NCBI GenBank assembly: GCA_963575745.1
Contig: CAUYUJ010015032.1
Span: 132,501-196,500, forward strand
Length of the DNA: 64,000 bases
From: Prorocentrum cordatum
Lineage: Eukaryota; Sar; Dinophyceae; Prorocentrales; Prorocentraceae
Direction of reading: 5' to 3'
Shown: positions 9,150 to 20,249 of the stretch, piece after piece
Layout of the letters: every line of letters starts with the position of its first letter
Numbering within the stretch: position 1 is the stretch's first letter
Notes under the pieces: model-generated
Told to the model about the DNA's origin: nothing
Database searches by the model: none
Seen by the model: the letters and a program-made list of their open reading frames with translations, nothing else
Translations under genes and position numbers: made by a program

Positions 9150-9327
9150 AGAGGAGGAGGAAGGAGGAGGAACAGGAGCAGGAGCAGGAGGAGGAGGAGG
9201 CGGAGGAGGAGGAGGAGGAGGACGAGGAGGAGGTAGAAGAGGAGGTAGAAGAGGAGGAGGAGGAGGAGGAGAGGAGGAGAGGAGGAGGAGGAGGAGGGAG
9301 GAGAGGAGGAGGCGGTAGAGGATGATG

Positions 9328-9377
<50 letters not shown>

Positions 9378-9640
9378 CTGATGATGAGGAGGAGGAGGAG
9401 GAGGAGGAGGAGGAGGGGGAGGAGGAGGAGGTGGAGGAGGAGGAGGAGGAGGAGAGAGGGAGGATGAGGAGGAGTAGGAAGAGGAAGGATGAGAGAGGGA
9501 GGAGGACGAGGAGGAGGAGGAGGAGGAAGAAGAAGAAGAGTAGTAGGAGGAGGAGGAGGAGGAGGAGGAGGAGGAGGAGGGAGGAGGGAGGAGGATGAGA
9601 AAGAGGGAGGAGGAGGAAGAGGAGGAGCCTCGAGGGCCGG
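9150..9640 (+). repeat. (GGA)n purine tract with an internal (ATG)n run
   Basis: Nearly pure purine on the plus strand, broken by (GAT)n at about 9325-9386. Long frames here translate to poly-Glu/Gly/Arg or Ser/Pro/Leu and are not genes. Confidence 0.9.
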
Positions 9641-9750
9641 ATCTCGAGCCGCTCTGCGGCCTGGGGGGTGCAGTGAAGCTGGCGCGACTGCGCGCACCCG
9701 TCTGGTTGCCCTTCGCTTTCCCCAGCTGTCCCTGCCTTACGAGGCCGTTT

Positions 9751-9960
9751 AGATGGGGTCCGAGTAGATGGGGTCGGAGGATCGCATCGCATCGCCGATG
9801 CATCTGCGGTGAATCGGCGATGCATCGGCGATGCACCGGCAACGTCGGCGATGCACTGGCGACGTCGGCGTGGAGAACACTTGGCTCCGCATCGCGCCGC
9901 ACTGGCGATGCATCGGCGATGCGGCGCGATCCTCCGACCCCACCTACTCAAACCCCATCT
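9751..9960. mobile_element. Inverted-repeat element family A, copy 3
   Basis: The left end AGATGGGGTC, TAGATGGGGTCGGAGGATCG is mirrored by CGATCCTCCGACCCC, ACCCCATCT. Inside are several CGGCGATGCATCGGCGATGC palindromes and the family block GTGGAGAACACTTGGCTCCG. The flanking GAGGCC and AGGCC match as an inverted extension of the ends, so I see no clear target duplication. Confidence 0.75.
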
Positions 9961-9969
9961 GAGAGGCCT

Positions 9970-11455
9970 AGATGCTTGGTCCGAGACGCCCGTCCAAGCC
10001 TGCAATCGCACTGCCGACAACGTCTACAAATGCTGCCTTGCTTGTGCGGCCTCGGGCTCCATGCTCCGCGCGGGAGAGCCTCTCCTCACCGCTGATTTCG
10101 CAAACGGACCACAGCAGGTTAGTGGTTCAGATTATCGCAGCGAACTTACTTTGAGTGCGCACTTGCCCAGCGGGATTTAAGCCCAGGGTGGCCACGATCG
10201 GGGTTTCCTGCGATACATGCGGGCCCGCATGCGATACACGAACAGAGAGCTAACACCTTTGCCCCGGATGTGTTGAACCATCAGCGACGAGAACGCAACA
10301 AAGAAGATACTTCCAGGGGGGCATTTCTCCTTTCCTGCATGCTCTGCTAAGCATGATTCGGAGGAGCATCACGGAGTATCGAAATTTGGAAGAACGTTCC
10401 ATGATACGCATGTGTGAGAGAACCTGGTCTGCAGCGAAACAAAACAAAACAATACAGGGACCGGATAATGATGGGGCCTTCTCAACACGCAAGAGTTTGG
10501 AATAAAGCTGCGACACTCGGACACGGTATGCTTCCCAACACCGCGGCTGTGACATTATTGTGAATGGAACGGCCGAACCTATGGATTAGAAGCGTGCCGG
10601 AGAAGGTTATCCTTCCACTGGATACAGAGCGTGATCAAGACTCTTCTCAAAGATGAATGTTGCCATCTTACAAGCGGCCGCCAACATTATTCAAGAGGGC
10701 GCAGCCCATGACCGAGAGGCTGGTGCTCACAAGTTATGCACTCAGACGGGCAGTGTCCTTCGCAAAGCAAAGGTATTGTAGCCATTCGAACAACCGAGCG
10801 AACGACTGGTGTGGGGCAAGACCGCATTGCCAAGAAGTGGCACGATACTATTTTGAAGGACCCCCATCCCCCCATTTGGGAAAGGTGGCTCCAACTTGAC
10901 TTCGCCTCCGCATTCCTCCCTCCTCATCATCCTGTTATTTCCCTTCTTCCTCCACGTCGACTTGTTCCTCATCCTGCTCCTCCTATTTCCCCTGCTGCTC
11001 TCCTGGGAGGTTACGCATCTATTGTTTGTGTGGATAGGGATGGAAACATCTTTCCTTTGTGGCGGACGTACAAGTGGATTCCTGATGGGGACGGCGGAAA
11101 CCAAACACACCAAGGGAACAACCAACACACGCAAAGAAACCACAACCTAAAGAACAAACAACCTACAAACAAACACAACAATGTCATTACTTACTCCACT
11201 CTTCCGCTGCCCTGCTGCCCCGCTTCTCCCCGTTCCATACTCATTCCCCCCCCCCTCCTGCCAAACACACATACACCGGACAGAAAAGCCCCGAACAGGC
11301 CGACCCTAACTGAAACCAGATGTTACAATTATGCGCGCGCGCTCGAGGAGAACCCGAGAGAAGGGAGGGAGAGAAAGAGGGAGAAACGAGCAAGCAAGAA
11401 GACACAGAAGAGGATTATTGCCCAACACAGCTCCTGCTGCTACTGCGTCGCGGTC
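9970..11455. other. No gene recognised; A/C-rich segment near 11090-11190
   Basis: Short frames only. Positions 11090-11190 are rich in AACAAAC and ACACAC words. Positions 10905-11010 are pyrimidine-rich on the plus strand. Confidence 0.45.
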
Positions 11456-11459
11456 CAGC

Positions 11460-11950
11460 CGCGAGGCGGAGGATTCTCCTCCTCCCCCTCCTCCTCCTCC
11501 TCCTCCCTGCCCTGCCCAATGGAGGGGAGCAGGGAGAGAGGGAGGGGGAGGAGGAGGGGGGATGAGGGAACTGTGTGGAGGAGGGAAGGCGAGGAGGAGG
11601 ATGAAGATGAGGATGAGGAGGAACGGGCGAATCATGATGGGGAGTACGGTCAAGAGGAGGGGGGAGGAGGGGGAAGAGGAGGAGTAAGAGGAGGAGTATG
11701 AAGAGAAGGAGTGAGATCTGGAGGAGGAGTAAGAGCTAAGCTCCTCCCCATCGCTCCTCCCTCCTGAATCCTCCTCCTTATATTCCTCCTCCTCCTCCTC
11801 CTCCTCCGCATTCCTTCTCCTCCTCCTTCCCCTCTGTCCTTCTCCTGCTTATGTTCCTCCTCTTTCTCCCTCCTTCTTCTCCCTCCCCATCCTCCTCCTC
11901 CTCCTCCTCCTCCTCCTCCTCCTCATCATCATCATCATCAGCATCATCCC
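11460..11950. repeat. Abutting purine and pyrimidine tracts
   Basis: A short (TCC)n at 11478-11508 is followed by a purine tract (11520-11735) and then a TCC-rich tract (11740-11950). The last two are roughly inverted copies and could fold back on each other. Confidence 0.8.
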
Positions 11951-12430
11951 AACGCAATAACCATGCAACGTCCCGGCGCCACAATGCTGCACCATCGTAG
12001 AGCTTCCCCCTAGACGGCACCAAGACGTTTATACCGAGCCTGTTCGGAGACATCGGCAGAACCACTCTGCAGACCTTCCGCTGGGCATGTTTCTGTTTGG
12101 GGGAAGGACATAAGCGGCCCGATGCTGAACATACGCAGGCAATTGCATCACTTTTATACTTCTGGCGCCCCCGCCAGATGAATACATTGGAAATCCCCTG
12201 TGCTCTGACATGTTTTTCCCCGGCCCATTCCACGATCTCGGCCCCTGCGCCTCCCTCGGTGCAGGTCTGACCCAGCACTCCCGGCCAGACCGTGCCGCAG
12301 CGACCGCGAGAGCCCAAAAGCCCAGCCAGAAGGATGCTCCCAACAGCAGAATGCCGACCACCTGCCCGCACGACTGCTCCCGCCTGCTCCTCTCGCCCTC
12401 CGCTCGTCTCCCTTCCAGCCGGCCCATGCG

Positions 12431-12604
12431 TGACTACCTACCAGACCACCCCAACCCAACCCGAAGACCCGAATTTCGGGTTGGGGGGGGGGGGGTAAGG
12501 CTTCCACATGTGCTTTTTCGAGGTTTCCCGACCCCCCCCCCCACTGGACATCGAGGGTAAATCTGAGCCTTCGGGTTGGGCTGGGGTGGTTTGGCGGGTG
12601 GTGA
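12431..12604. mobile_element. Inverted-repeat element D with 5-bp target duplication
   Basis: The ~32-bp ends are inverted: TGACTACC...ACCACCCCAACCCAACCC on the left, and GGGTTGGGCTGGGGTGGT...GGTGGTGA on the right. ATGCG occurs directly outside both ends (12426-12430 and 12605-12609). The interior has two poly-G/poly-C runs. Size is 174 bp, non-coding. Confidence 0.65.
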
Positions 12605-12793
12605 ATGCGCGGGCAGCCGCCGCAGCTCTGCTCCATCGGCCCGCGCCTTTTCTTGGGCCCCCCCCCCGCGCAGGGCGCTCCGCCGCCGCGCCCAGCACTC
12701 CCGGCCCCCGCCTACAGCTGCGCCGCCCGCCTCTCGCGCGCGCCCGCCCGTGCCTCCCACCCGTCCTGCCCTTCTCGTGCCGCTGCCCCCCCT

Positions 12794-12992
12794 CTCGGGT
12801 CGGGCGAAAGGGGGGATAGCAAAGGGGGGGTTTGAGAATCAGCTCACGTAGCTGATTTTCCTGGCGCCTCCCGGCGCCGGAGGCGGCTATGTATCGAGGA
12901 ATGGGCCCCTCGGTGAGGCCGAAACCAGCTGCATGCAGCAAATTTCGTACCCCCCCCTTTCCCAATCCCCCCCTTTCGCCCGGCCCGACCCT
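12794..12992. mobile_element. Inverted-repeat element E
   Basis: The left end TCGGGTCGGGCGAAAGGGG, GATAGCAAAGGGG is mirrored by CCCCTTTCCCAATCCCC, CCTTTCGCCCGGCCCGACC. About 35 bp of inverted repeat bracket a ~120-bp centre with GGCGCCTCCCGGCGCC. CCTCT-like flanks might be a duplication, but this is uncertain. Confidence 0.55.
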
Positions 12993-13229
12993 CTCCCTCG
13001 ACCCTGGGGGGCACGGGGACGAGGCAGTGCGTCAGACTTCCGGCTCGCGTGCTGCACCTTCGGCCTCCGACGGGAGGCCGCACGACCTCTGGGCCGATCG
13101 ACGCCATAAAAAGAATACGGCTCCGCCGCTGGCGAATGGTGCGCCCTCCCCAGAGACGCCGAGAAGACGCACGTATCCTCGGGCAGAGATTCTACTCGGG
13201 ACTTTCGAAGGCCAGGCGCGTCTTGGGAG

Positions 13230-13470
13230 ATGGCATCGGGCAGCTGCTGCCACCCCGGAGCTGTTCAGAACGCTCTGAGGGCGTTCCAGAACGCCCTGTA
13301 GCGATATACGCGCTTTTCGGGCCTGCCCGATCCTGGGACGGAGACAAGACCAGGACAAGCTCGGATCGGGATGAATCGAGGATCGCTGAGATCTGGCGGT
13401 TCTGGGAGATATCCGGCGCCACGGCCGTTTCAGTGTGTTTGGCTCCGAAGCGCTCTGAGAGCGCTCCAGA
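13230..13470. repeat. Dispersed repeat R2, copy 1
   Basis: It contains GAACGCTCTGAGGGCGTTCC, GAGATCTGGCGGTTCTGGGAGA and a second palindrome CGCTCTGAGAGCG. The same words in similar order occur at 18840-19040 and, more diverged, at 48790-48935. Confidence 0.5.
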
Positions 13471-13540
13471 GCATCCTGGGGCGACTCGCCTGGACGTCTG
13501 CCAATATGATCTCTTCCCATCTGCGGCCCAGAAACCTTCC

Positions 13541-13690
13541 ACAAAAAACCCAACCCTGAGACCCCAGGAATTCCATTGATCTTTGGTGTGGAGACGTCGC
13601 GCTTGCCATAATTAGCAAAACCATCGAAACCCAAAAAACCCGTTCAGCCTGGAGGCAAGCAGGGTGTTTCTTGCCATGGACCTCCACTTT
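13541..13690. repeat. Dispersed repeat R3, copy 1
   Basis: Closely similar to 23061-23225. Shared blocks are ACCCTGAGACCCCAGGAA, TTTGGTGTGG, AAAACCAT.GAAACCCA and CTGGAGGCAAGCAGGGTGTT followed by CATGG. Same orientation. Non-coding. Confidence 0.75.
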
Positions 13691-13722
13691 ATTTCTTAAG
13701 CGAGGGACGGAGGGGTTTTTTT

Positions 13723-14010
13723 CTGGCCACGGTGAACATCGGCCGTGACTCGGTTCCCCGATCTAGGTCGAAGGAACGGCCCGAAAACCAGAGCGCCTCC
13801 AGAGCCCAACGTGGTCCTCACTTCAGCGCCCTGGCTGTATCCCCTCACAGTCGGGCCTAGGACAGAAGCTCATCCTCCAAGAACATTAGACCCTCCGTCG
13901 GCCAAGACACACAACACATCCACGGGTACACTCCCCAAGATGCACCAGAGCATCCAGCAGACACGACGTGCCCTCCCCTAACCGACCTCGATCTTATCCC
14001 TCGGCCCGAC
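13723..14010. repeat. Dispersed repeat R4, copy 1
   Basis: Colinear with 17333-17614 over about 285 bp. Both start CTGGCCACGGTGA, share CGGTTCCCCGATCTAGGTCG and AGAGCCCAACGTGGTCC, and end CCGACCTCGATCTTAT...CGGCCCGACC/G. Differences are substitutions and small indels. No protein of note is encoded. Confidence 0.8.
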
Positions 14011-14180
14011 GGTAGCACTCCCCACGGTAATCCAAGCAGCGCTACCCCCCGCAGTGGTCCGAGCAGCATTTTGTCCACGAGCTCGGCCTCTGGGACCCCT
14101 GGCATCGGCCCCCCCCGTGCCATCAGAAAGGACCCCAGGACGAAGGGCTACCCGCCTGCTTAGAGTGAAACACATTTTAC

Positions 14181-14345
14181 TGAAGGGGCCCTGGGACACA
14201 CAAATAAATAGACACCAATAACCGGATTCTCCATATTTTCCCATATTTTCTTGGTTGTTGTCTTCCCCCACTTCCCATAGTTTCCAATATTTTCTGGGGA
14301 ATCGACGATTCATTGTGTCTGTGTGTTTTTCCCCCTCCTGATTTA
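14181..14345. repeat. Dispersed repeat R1, copy 2
   Basis: Shares GGGGCCCTGGGACACA, CCATATTTTCCCATATTTTC, ATCGACGATTCATTGTGTC and TGTGTGTTTTTC with copy 1 (2141-2310). Confidence 0.65.
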
Positions 14346-14349
14346 CGCT

Positions 14350-15085
14350 GAGAGAGTGGGCTTCTCTCCAACCGTCTGCTTGAACGGCAGACCAGGTCCA
14401 GATGTGCGGTCCTTACACGAGGCAAACAGCTCCAAGAAGACGCCCAGGGTCCAGTCCAGATTCTTGATTGCCTTGGGCGAAATCTGGAGTCCATGGAATT
14501 GCTTGCTGCTTCTTCTCAAGATTGCTGATGGGTGCACCCCTGGTGAAAGGGTCGGGTTCTCCGTGGCCACGCATCCGCAGACTCCGTCGTCGGATGTCTA
14601 GAAACAACGGGCCTGTGACGCCCCACAGAGGGGAAGCCCCACATGAGGTATCCAAGAGGCCTCTTGTCAACGACCCAGGCACAGCGGCGGCAATGGCCGA
14701 AGCGAGCACGCCATGAGATGAGCGTTCAGCCTGCGTCCGATGGACCTCCCCGCTCCCGCCCCCCTGCTTGTGCAAACGCCCCCGTGTCCTCGCCATCGCT
14801 CGGACGTCCATTCCCCGTGCATTTCTCGATCTCGTGCGTGATTTTGTGTTCGATGATCCATGATGCTCCTCGATGGTCCTCGCCGAGAAAAGAAATACAC
14901 ACGTCCGAGCGAAACCAAGTGACCAATTGCGCTGCAAGCGATGGCTCAGCGCCCGCAGCTGCCATTGGGGCAGCACGGTCCTCTGGAGCACCCCATGTCG
15001 GCGGACAGCACAGGAGTCGGCGCCATGGGGCAGGAGGGGTGCGATGGAAAGGATGTCGCGCGTGGCGCGAGCGCACCTAGCTTGT
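14350..15085. other. No gene recognised
   Basis: Mixed-composition sequence without repeats I can match elsewhere in the window. Frames on both strands lack recognisable domains. Confidence 0.4.
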
Positions 15086-15087
15086 CA

Positions 15088-15345
15088 TGCAGCTCGTCCT
15101 CCTCCTCCTCCTCCTCATCTTCCTCTTCCTCCTCTTCCTCCTCCTCCCTGCTCCTCGTCCCTGCTCCTCCTCCCTGCTCCTCCTCCTCCTCCTCCTCCTC
15201 CTCCCTCCTCCTCCTCCTCCTCCCTGCTCCTCCTCCCTGCTCCTCCTCCCTGCTCCTCTTCTTGTTTTTCCTCCTCCTCCTCCTCTTCCTCTTCCTCTTC
15301 CTCCTCCTCCTCCTCCTCCTCCTCCTTCTCCTCCCTGCTCCTGCT
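15088..15345 (-). repeat. (TCC)n pyrimidine tract
   Basis: About 260 bp of CTCCTC words with CCCTGCTCC interruptions. This is the purine tract class on the opposite strand. Confidence 0.9.
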
Positions 15346-15914
15346 CGCGGCGGCTTCCATGCAACATCGAGACAACTGCGCAGCCCAGCCGAGCCACGGT
15401 ACTGATCTATCAACGCTGTCATGCGGTCGTGCGGTCACCGACGGACGCACAAAGCCCAATACTTACCCAAACATCGGAACGTGCGCTTTGCCGAAACTCA
15501 GTTACAGTGTGTTCTGATGCCCCTCGCGGCGTCCGCCTCTGAGCTCCCCGATTCCGATCCGCCTCCCCCTCCTTCTGCTCTGCCTCGCAGTGTCAGCTTA
15601 CTGTTTTTGTGCTTTGTGTTGCCACCCCTCTGTGGGCATCTCCAGCCTCCGATCCCAATGCATACACACATATATATATATATATGTATAGATATAGATA
15701 TGTCGCCTCGTCGTCATCCGTCGCCATGTTTCTCGGGCTGCTTGCTCAGCAACGCTCCCTCGCCTGCCGCTCTGCAGTGCGCGACGCGCAGGCAGCGGCC
15801 GCCGCCGCCCAGGCTCGAGCAAACTACCAGCCGCTGGCGTCCGGGTCAGGCGGTCCGCATATGGCCTCCGCCAGGTGCTGCGCACTTCGGGGAGCAGCAT
15901 AAGCGGAGCAGGAG
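15346..15914. other. No gene recognised; short (TA)n/(GATA) run
   Basis: Positions 15664-15700 carry (TA)n then (GATATA). The rest is GC-rich and unremarkable. Confidence 0.4.
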
Positions 15915-16290
15915 AGAGAGGGTAGGAGGAGGAGGAGGAGGAGGAGGAGGAGGAGGAGGAGGAGGAGGAGGAGGAGGAGGAGGAGAGGGAGGAGGAAGCG
16001 GAGGCGGAGGCGGAGGAGGAGGAGGAGGCGGAGGCGGAGGCGGAGGAGGAGGAGGAGGAGGAGGAGGAGGAGGAGGAGAAGGGTCCCTCCTGCTGCGGGA
16101 GGGGGAGGAGAAAAAGAGGAGGGCGTCCAGGGACCAGAGGGGGGGGGGGGAGAAGGCGCGAGCAGCGAGGAGGGGGGAAGGTGGAGGGAGGGTGGATAGA
16201 GGTGTGTGGGGCGGAGGGGGGGGGGGGGGCGCGTCGGATGGAGGACGGGAGCGAGGGGAGGGGTTGAGGGGGGCAGCAGGGGGAACGGAG
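15915..16290 (+). repeat. (GGA)n/(GGAGGC)n tract and G-rich tail
   Basis: Positions 15921-16080 are GGA and GGC triplets. Positions 16135-16280 are G/GGA-rich with poly-G runs of nine to ten. Confidence 0.9.
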
Positions 16291-16700
16291 GGCCAATATG
16301 GAAATGCTCGGTGAATAGAAATGGCGAGGAGTCCAGAAGGACATGAGGACCCTCTGTTTCTCTAGCGCTGCCGCACCGTGTGGGCAGCGTGCAGCCCCTG
16401 GCGGGGATAAAGAGACTACCAGACGACAAGAACGAACAGGGACCTACCTTACGGCCAGCGTGCCAAGAGCAAGAGCACAGTTCTGTCGGCAGCCGTGTGT
16501 CGGGTGTTGCTAGAAGTGCTCCTGGCCCAAGAGATCCCCAGGAATTCCAAGCCGGCCTCACGGCCTCCAGAGCACCCCTCACGAGGCCCATGGAGCCCCT
16601 CGGGCGACAGCATGGCTGTCACAGCCAGTGCGGGCCCCGACCAGAGCGAGCGAGAGCGGAAACCGCGGACCAGCGGAGGCGGCGGCTGGGGCGGCGAGAG
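16291..16700. other. No gene recognised
   Basis: Unique-looking GC-rich sequence between the GGA and CA arrays. Confidence 0.4.
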
Positions 16701-16705
16701 CCACA

Positions 16706-17031
16706 CGCAAACACACACACAGACACAGACACAGACACACACACACACACACACAGACACACAGACACACACAGACACACAGACACACAGACACACAGAC
16801 ACACACACACACAGACGCACACACGCACACGCACACACGCACACGCACACGCACACGCACACGCACACGCACACGCACACGCACACACACACACTTTTTG
16901 CGTCGGCGGCGAGGTAAGGGTCGTCCGCGCTAGCGGAAAGGCCTAAACGGGGGTGCCGTTTAGAGCGAATTGCCCCACCATGCAGGAAGGGGAGAGGCGG
17001 AGGACGCGGCCGAAAGAGACGGCGGAGGGAG

Positions 17032-17063
<32 letters not shown>

Positions 17064-17100
17064 CACACACACGCGCACACACATATACACGTACACGGCT
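16706..17100 (+). repeat. (CA)n-family arrays
   Basis: Positions 16706-16895 change along their length from CACA through CACAGA to (ACGC)n-like CACACG units. A second (CA)n lies at 17032-17090. A short (TG)n at about 17188-17205 points the other way. Confidence 0.9.
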
Positions 17101-17332
17101 GGAGTCACGCGTGGCGCACGAGGGCAGGGCGCTGGGAAGAGCGCGAGAGACCGCATGCGCAGCCAGCCCTCGTCCAAGCCGGCCACGCTGTGTGTGTGTG
17201 TGTGCGCGTGTTTGTGAACATCCTTCAACCCGGCTTTGGCCAGCATCAATCCACCTGGGCATCCACTTCTAATCCCCATGCAGCCATCGTGCTACCATGA
17301 GGGGCGCTAAATGAAGAACGAAGGGACTTGTC

Positions 17333-17614
17333 CTGGCCACGGTGAGCACCGGCCGTGAATCGGTTCCCCGATCTAGGTCGAAGGAACGTCCCGAAAACCA
17401 GAGCCCCTCTAGAGCCCAACGTGGTCCGTATTCCCTTACAGTCGGACCTACGACAAAAAAACACATCCTTCAAGAACATGAAACCCTCCGCCGGCCAAAT
17501 AACACAGAACATCCAAGGGTGCCCTGCCCAGGATGCACAAGAACATCCAACAGACACGAAGAACATTTGGGTACCCTCCCCGAACCGACCTCGATCTTAT
17601 ACCACGGCCCGACC
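17333..17614. repeat. Dispersed repeat R4, copy 2
   Basis: Partner of 13723-14010, same orientation (landmarks given there). This copy has a small deletion after AACGTGGTCC and an A-run near 17453. Confidence 0.8.
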
Positions 17615-18540
17615 GTATCCAGCATCCTGGTGCCTCGCTGCCGACAGGTGGCCTATCGTTGTTTGCTCATTGCGGTTGTGATCAATGCTGCGCTTCCTCC
17701 TATGATGAGCCGCCCGGTTGCCGGCCCATCGTTAGCAGGTCGCGGACCAAGTACCTCGCCTCGGCAGGGTAGGGGATGCGCAAGGGTTTGGCCATCGAGA
17801 AGACGGTCCTTCTCCTGTGCCTCGACAGCATTCCCAAGAGTAGACTGAATAAACGGATGGCCGTCATGGTGCGTTGGCGAGGATCCTCCAGACGGGAAGT
17901 GCGAGCGCTGGGGGAAGAGATTACAATTATGGCAGTGTTGAACAGCGGTGCCAATGGCGACAAGACGTATTTACCCTTTCGATCGAGGGGTCCGCACAAT
18001 ACTGGCGACAGTGACAAGCGTGACACACTACAACGGAGGAGAGTCCGGATATATGGGCGATACCCTCAACGACGAAGAGGAATGGGGTCTTACCCACGAC
18101 GCCATCCACCATCGTGCCACGAGGCACTGGGTGACATGTTCTCAGGTCCGTTTGATGCCTCTGTGTGTGGAACATTGTGAATACCCTGCAAGGGGCTGGA
18201 CCGATCGGGGGACACAGGCTCAGGGGGGGGGGGGGGAAACACTGAGCTGGAATCGGCGATGCATCGTCGACAGGTCGGCGATAGGCCCCCGATGGCCAAA
18301 CCGCCCGTTCCTGGGCGGGGTGGGCTTCGCGGCTATCAGGCCCCATACGGAGCTGCCCCGATACGCAACACGCAACCCGTGGCATGCCGACATGGAGCTC
18401 AACACGAAGATCGAACACGCACGTTAGGCGCGACACGTTCGCCAAGACGTGGGCCACTGCGTGGCGAGCCAACACGGACGTTTTGACAACACGGCACGTG
18501 TTGCGTTTCAGCACGGGCGTATCAGGGCAGCTAAGAGTCC
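17615..18540. other. No gene recognised; fragment of family A
   Basis: Positions 18250-18300 carry ATCGGCGATGCATCGTCGAC and CGGCGATAGG next to a G10 run, a likely remnant of element family A. No conserved frames elsewhere. Confidence 0.4.
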
Positions 18541-18685
18541 CAGGAGGAGGAGGAGGAGGAGGAGAAGGAGAAGGAGGAGGAGGAGGAGCAGGAGCAGGAG
18601 CAGGAGCAGGAGACGGAGCAGGAGGAGGAGGAGCAGGAGCAGGAAGAGGAGGAGGAGGAGGAGGAGGAGGAGGAGGAGGAGGATA
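18541..18685 (+). repeat. (GGA)n/(GGAGCA)n tract
   Basis: GGA triplets interspersed with AGCAGG hexamers. Confidence 0.9.
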
Positions 18686-18839
18686 TCGGCGCGTGGGGGT
18701 CGGTGCATCCCCCCCCGAGTCCATCCCCCCACCGACGTTGCCCCCGCGGGGCCCAGCAGGCATCGGACTCTTGTCATTCTTGGCTGCCTCTTTTGGTGCT
18801 CCTGGGGGGCGCCGCGTGACTCTTCGGGGGCCTGGGAGC

Positions 18840-19040
18840 GTTGCTGGGAATCGAAAATCTGAAGACCAAGCCAGGACGAGTGTAAAGCTCGATGAGGATG
18901 AGTAGCGAGAATGTCTGAGATCCGGCGGCTCCGGGGGATGTCTCGGGCGTCGCGGCCTTCTCAGAGCTTTCCGGAACGCTCTGAGGGCGTTCTGGAACGT
19001 TCTGGAACGGATTTCTCCTCTTCCTAGCCCCGTCCGACAA
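18840..19040. repeat. Dispersed repeat R2, copy 2
   Basis: It contains GAGATCCGGCGGCTCCGGG and GGAACGCTCTGAGGGCGTTC followed by TGGAACGTTCTGGAACGG, matching 13230-13470 and the end of the copy at 48790-48935 (GGAACGCTCTGGAACGGATT). Confidence 0.55.
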
Positions 19041-19471
19041 TTCCAACATGCCTTGAAATGGTCCCGTGGGGCCGTCCTGATGCTGATTTGGGGGCGTCTA
19101 CGGCCATTTTGGAGGCCCCGTGGGGGCCGGCTGGGAGCACCGAGGGAGAAAGCGGCGCTGCGGAGGCACTCGCGCGCGCGACGGTGCGCGGGCGGCGTGC
19201 GCGCAAGCGCCCGCGCAGTCGACCGCCTGCCCCTGCGCTGGCCACCTGCGCCAGGGGGCAGACGAAGTCCGAGGATCAGCACCAGGGGCGCACGAAGAGG
19301 ACGAGGGGGGAGAAGGGAGGAGGACGAGCTGGGTGCGCTCGCGTCCCATCCGACGTCCTGCCCCTGCCTCTCATCCATTGCCATGGCGTAGATCTCTCCT
19401 CTCTAGTCGCACGATCGGCTGTCGCAGCATGGCACAACATTACATGGCATAGCATGGTGTTGAAGATCAAC

Positions 19472-20135
19472 GCGTAGCATGACATAGCATGGCGTGGCGA
19501 CGCCCCAAAGTGGGGGGGGCTTCTGCGGCCCACAGAATCAGAGAATCGACAACGAATGTGGAATCACTTCCGATGGTTTCTCGGGGAGGTTTTTTTAAAG
19601 ATTTTGGGGCCGATTTGGAAGGACCGAAAACCATGCCGTGGCATGGCGCTGGAAATAATGACACCAGCGCTGCACCGGTAGCACGATTCGGAACGAGCGG
19701 AAGCGTGGAAATAAGGCCAGCGCTGCAGCGGGAGCACGATTCGGAACGAGCGGTAGCCAGAAAATGAGGCCAGCGCTGCAGCGAGAGCAGCATTTTGAAC
19801 AACAGCCCAAGCGCGGAAGCGCGGAAAAAGACGCGCAGCTTGACATAGCATGGCGTGGCGACGCCCCAAAGTGGAGGGGGGCCCTTGCGGCCCCAAAAAT
19901 CAACGAATCGGCAACGAATGTGTGATCACTTCTGATGGCTTTTTCGGGGGGGCATGTTCGAGATTTTGGGCCGATTTGGGAGGAACCGAAAACAATGTCG
20001 TGACATGGCGCTGAAAATGATGACGCCAGCGCCACAGCGGGAACACGATTCGGAACAGGCGGAAGCGCGGAAATGAGGCCAGCGCTGCAGCGAGAGCAGA
20101 ACTTTGAACAAAAACCACGCGAAAATCCATCTCCC
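19472..20135 (+). repeat. 361-bp tandem duplication with inner ~54-bp repeats
   Basis: TGACATAGCATGGCGTGGCG followed by ACGCCCCAAAGTGG recurs at 19480 and 19841. The following ~290 bp are colinear in both copies (CGACAACGAATGTG, GATGGTTTCTCGGGG, CCGAAAACCATGCCGTGGCA and so on). Inside, CAGCGCTGCAGCGGGAGCAC and CGATTCGGAACGAGCGGAAG form two to three ~54-bp units. Confidence 0.8.
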
Positions 20136-20249
20136 GGGAATCCGGTGTAAACAAACAGTACGCGGAGGGGGGGGCGAACAATCCCAGGACGCCACCAGGG
20201 GAGAGAGGAGAGTAGTATTCATATTGTTTAATATTAAATTGTACAGGAG

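Noticed and set aside
9741-9969. GAGGCC as a target duplication of family A copy 3
   Set aside because: Comparison with copy 5 shows that the GGCC-containing flanks align as an inverted extension of the element ends, so they are not a direct duplication.
9135-10020. Long Ser/Pro/Leu or Glu/Gly frames over GGA and TCC tracts (here and at 15 kb, 25 kb, 31 kb)
   Set aside because: Low-complexity translation of trinucleotide repeats.
11880-12110. Minus-strand frame with an acidic tail (VVLPMSPNRLGINVLV then poly-Asp/Glu)
   Set aside because: The acidic part is a trinucleotide tract and the remaining ~50 residues match nothing recognisable; no splice context is convincing.
19090-19112. SL-like GGCCATTTTGG
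   Set aside because: Only about 10 bases match, and GGCC-TTTTGG-GGCC words are common in the drifted repeats of this window.
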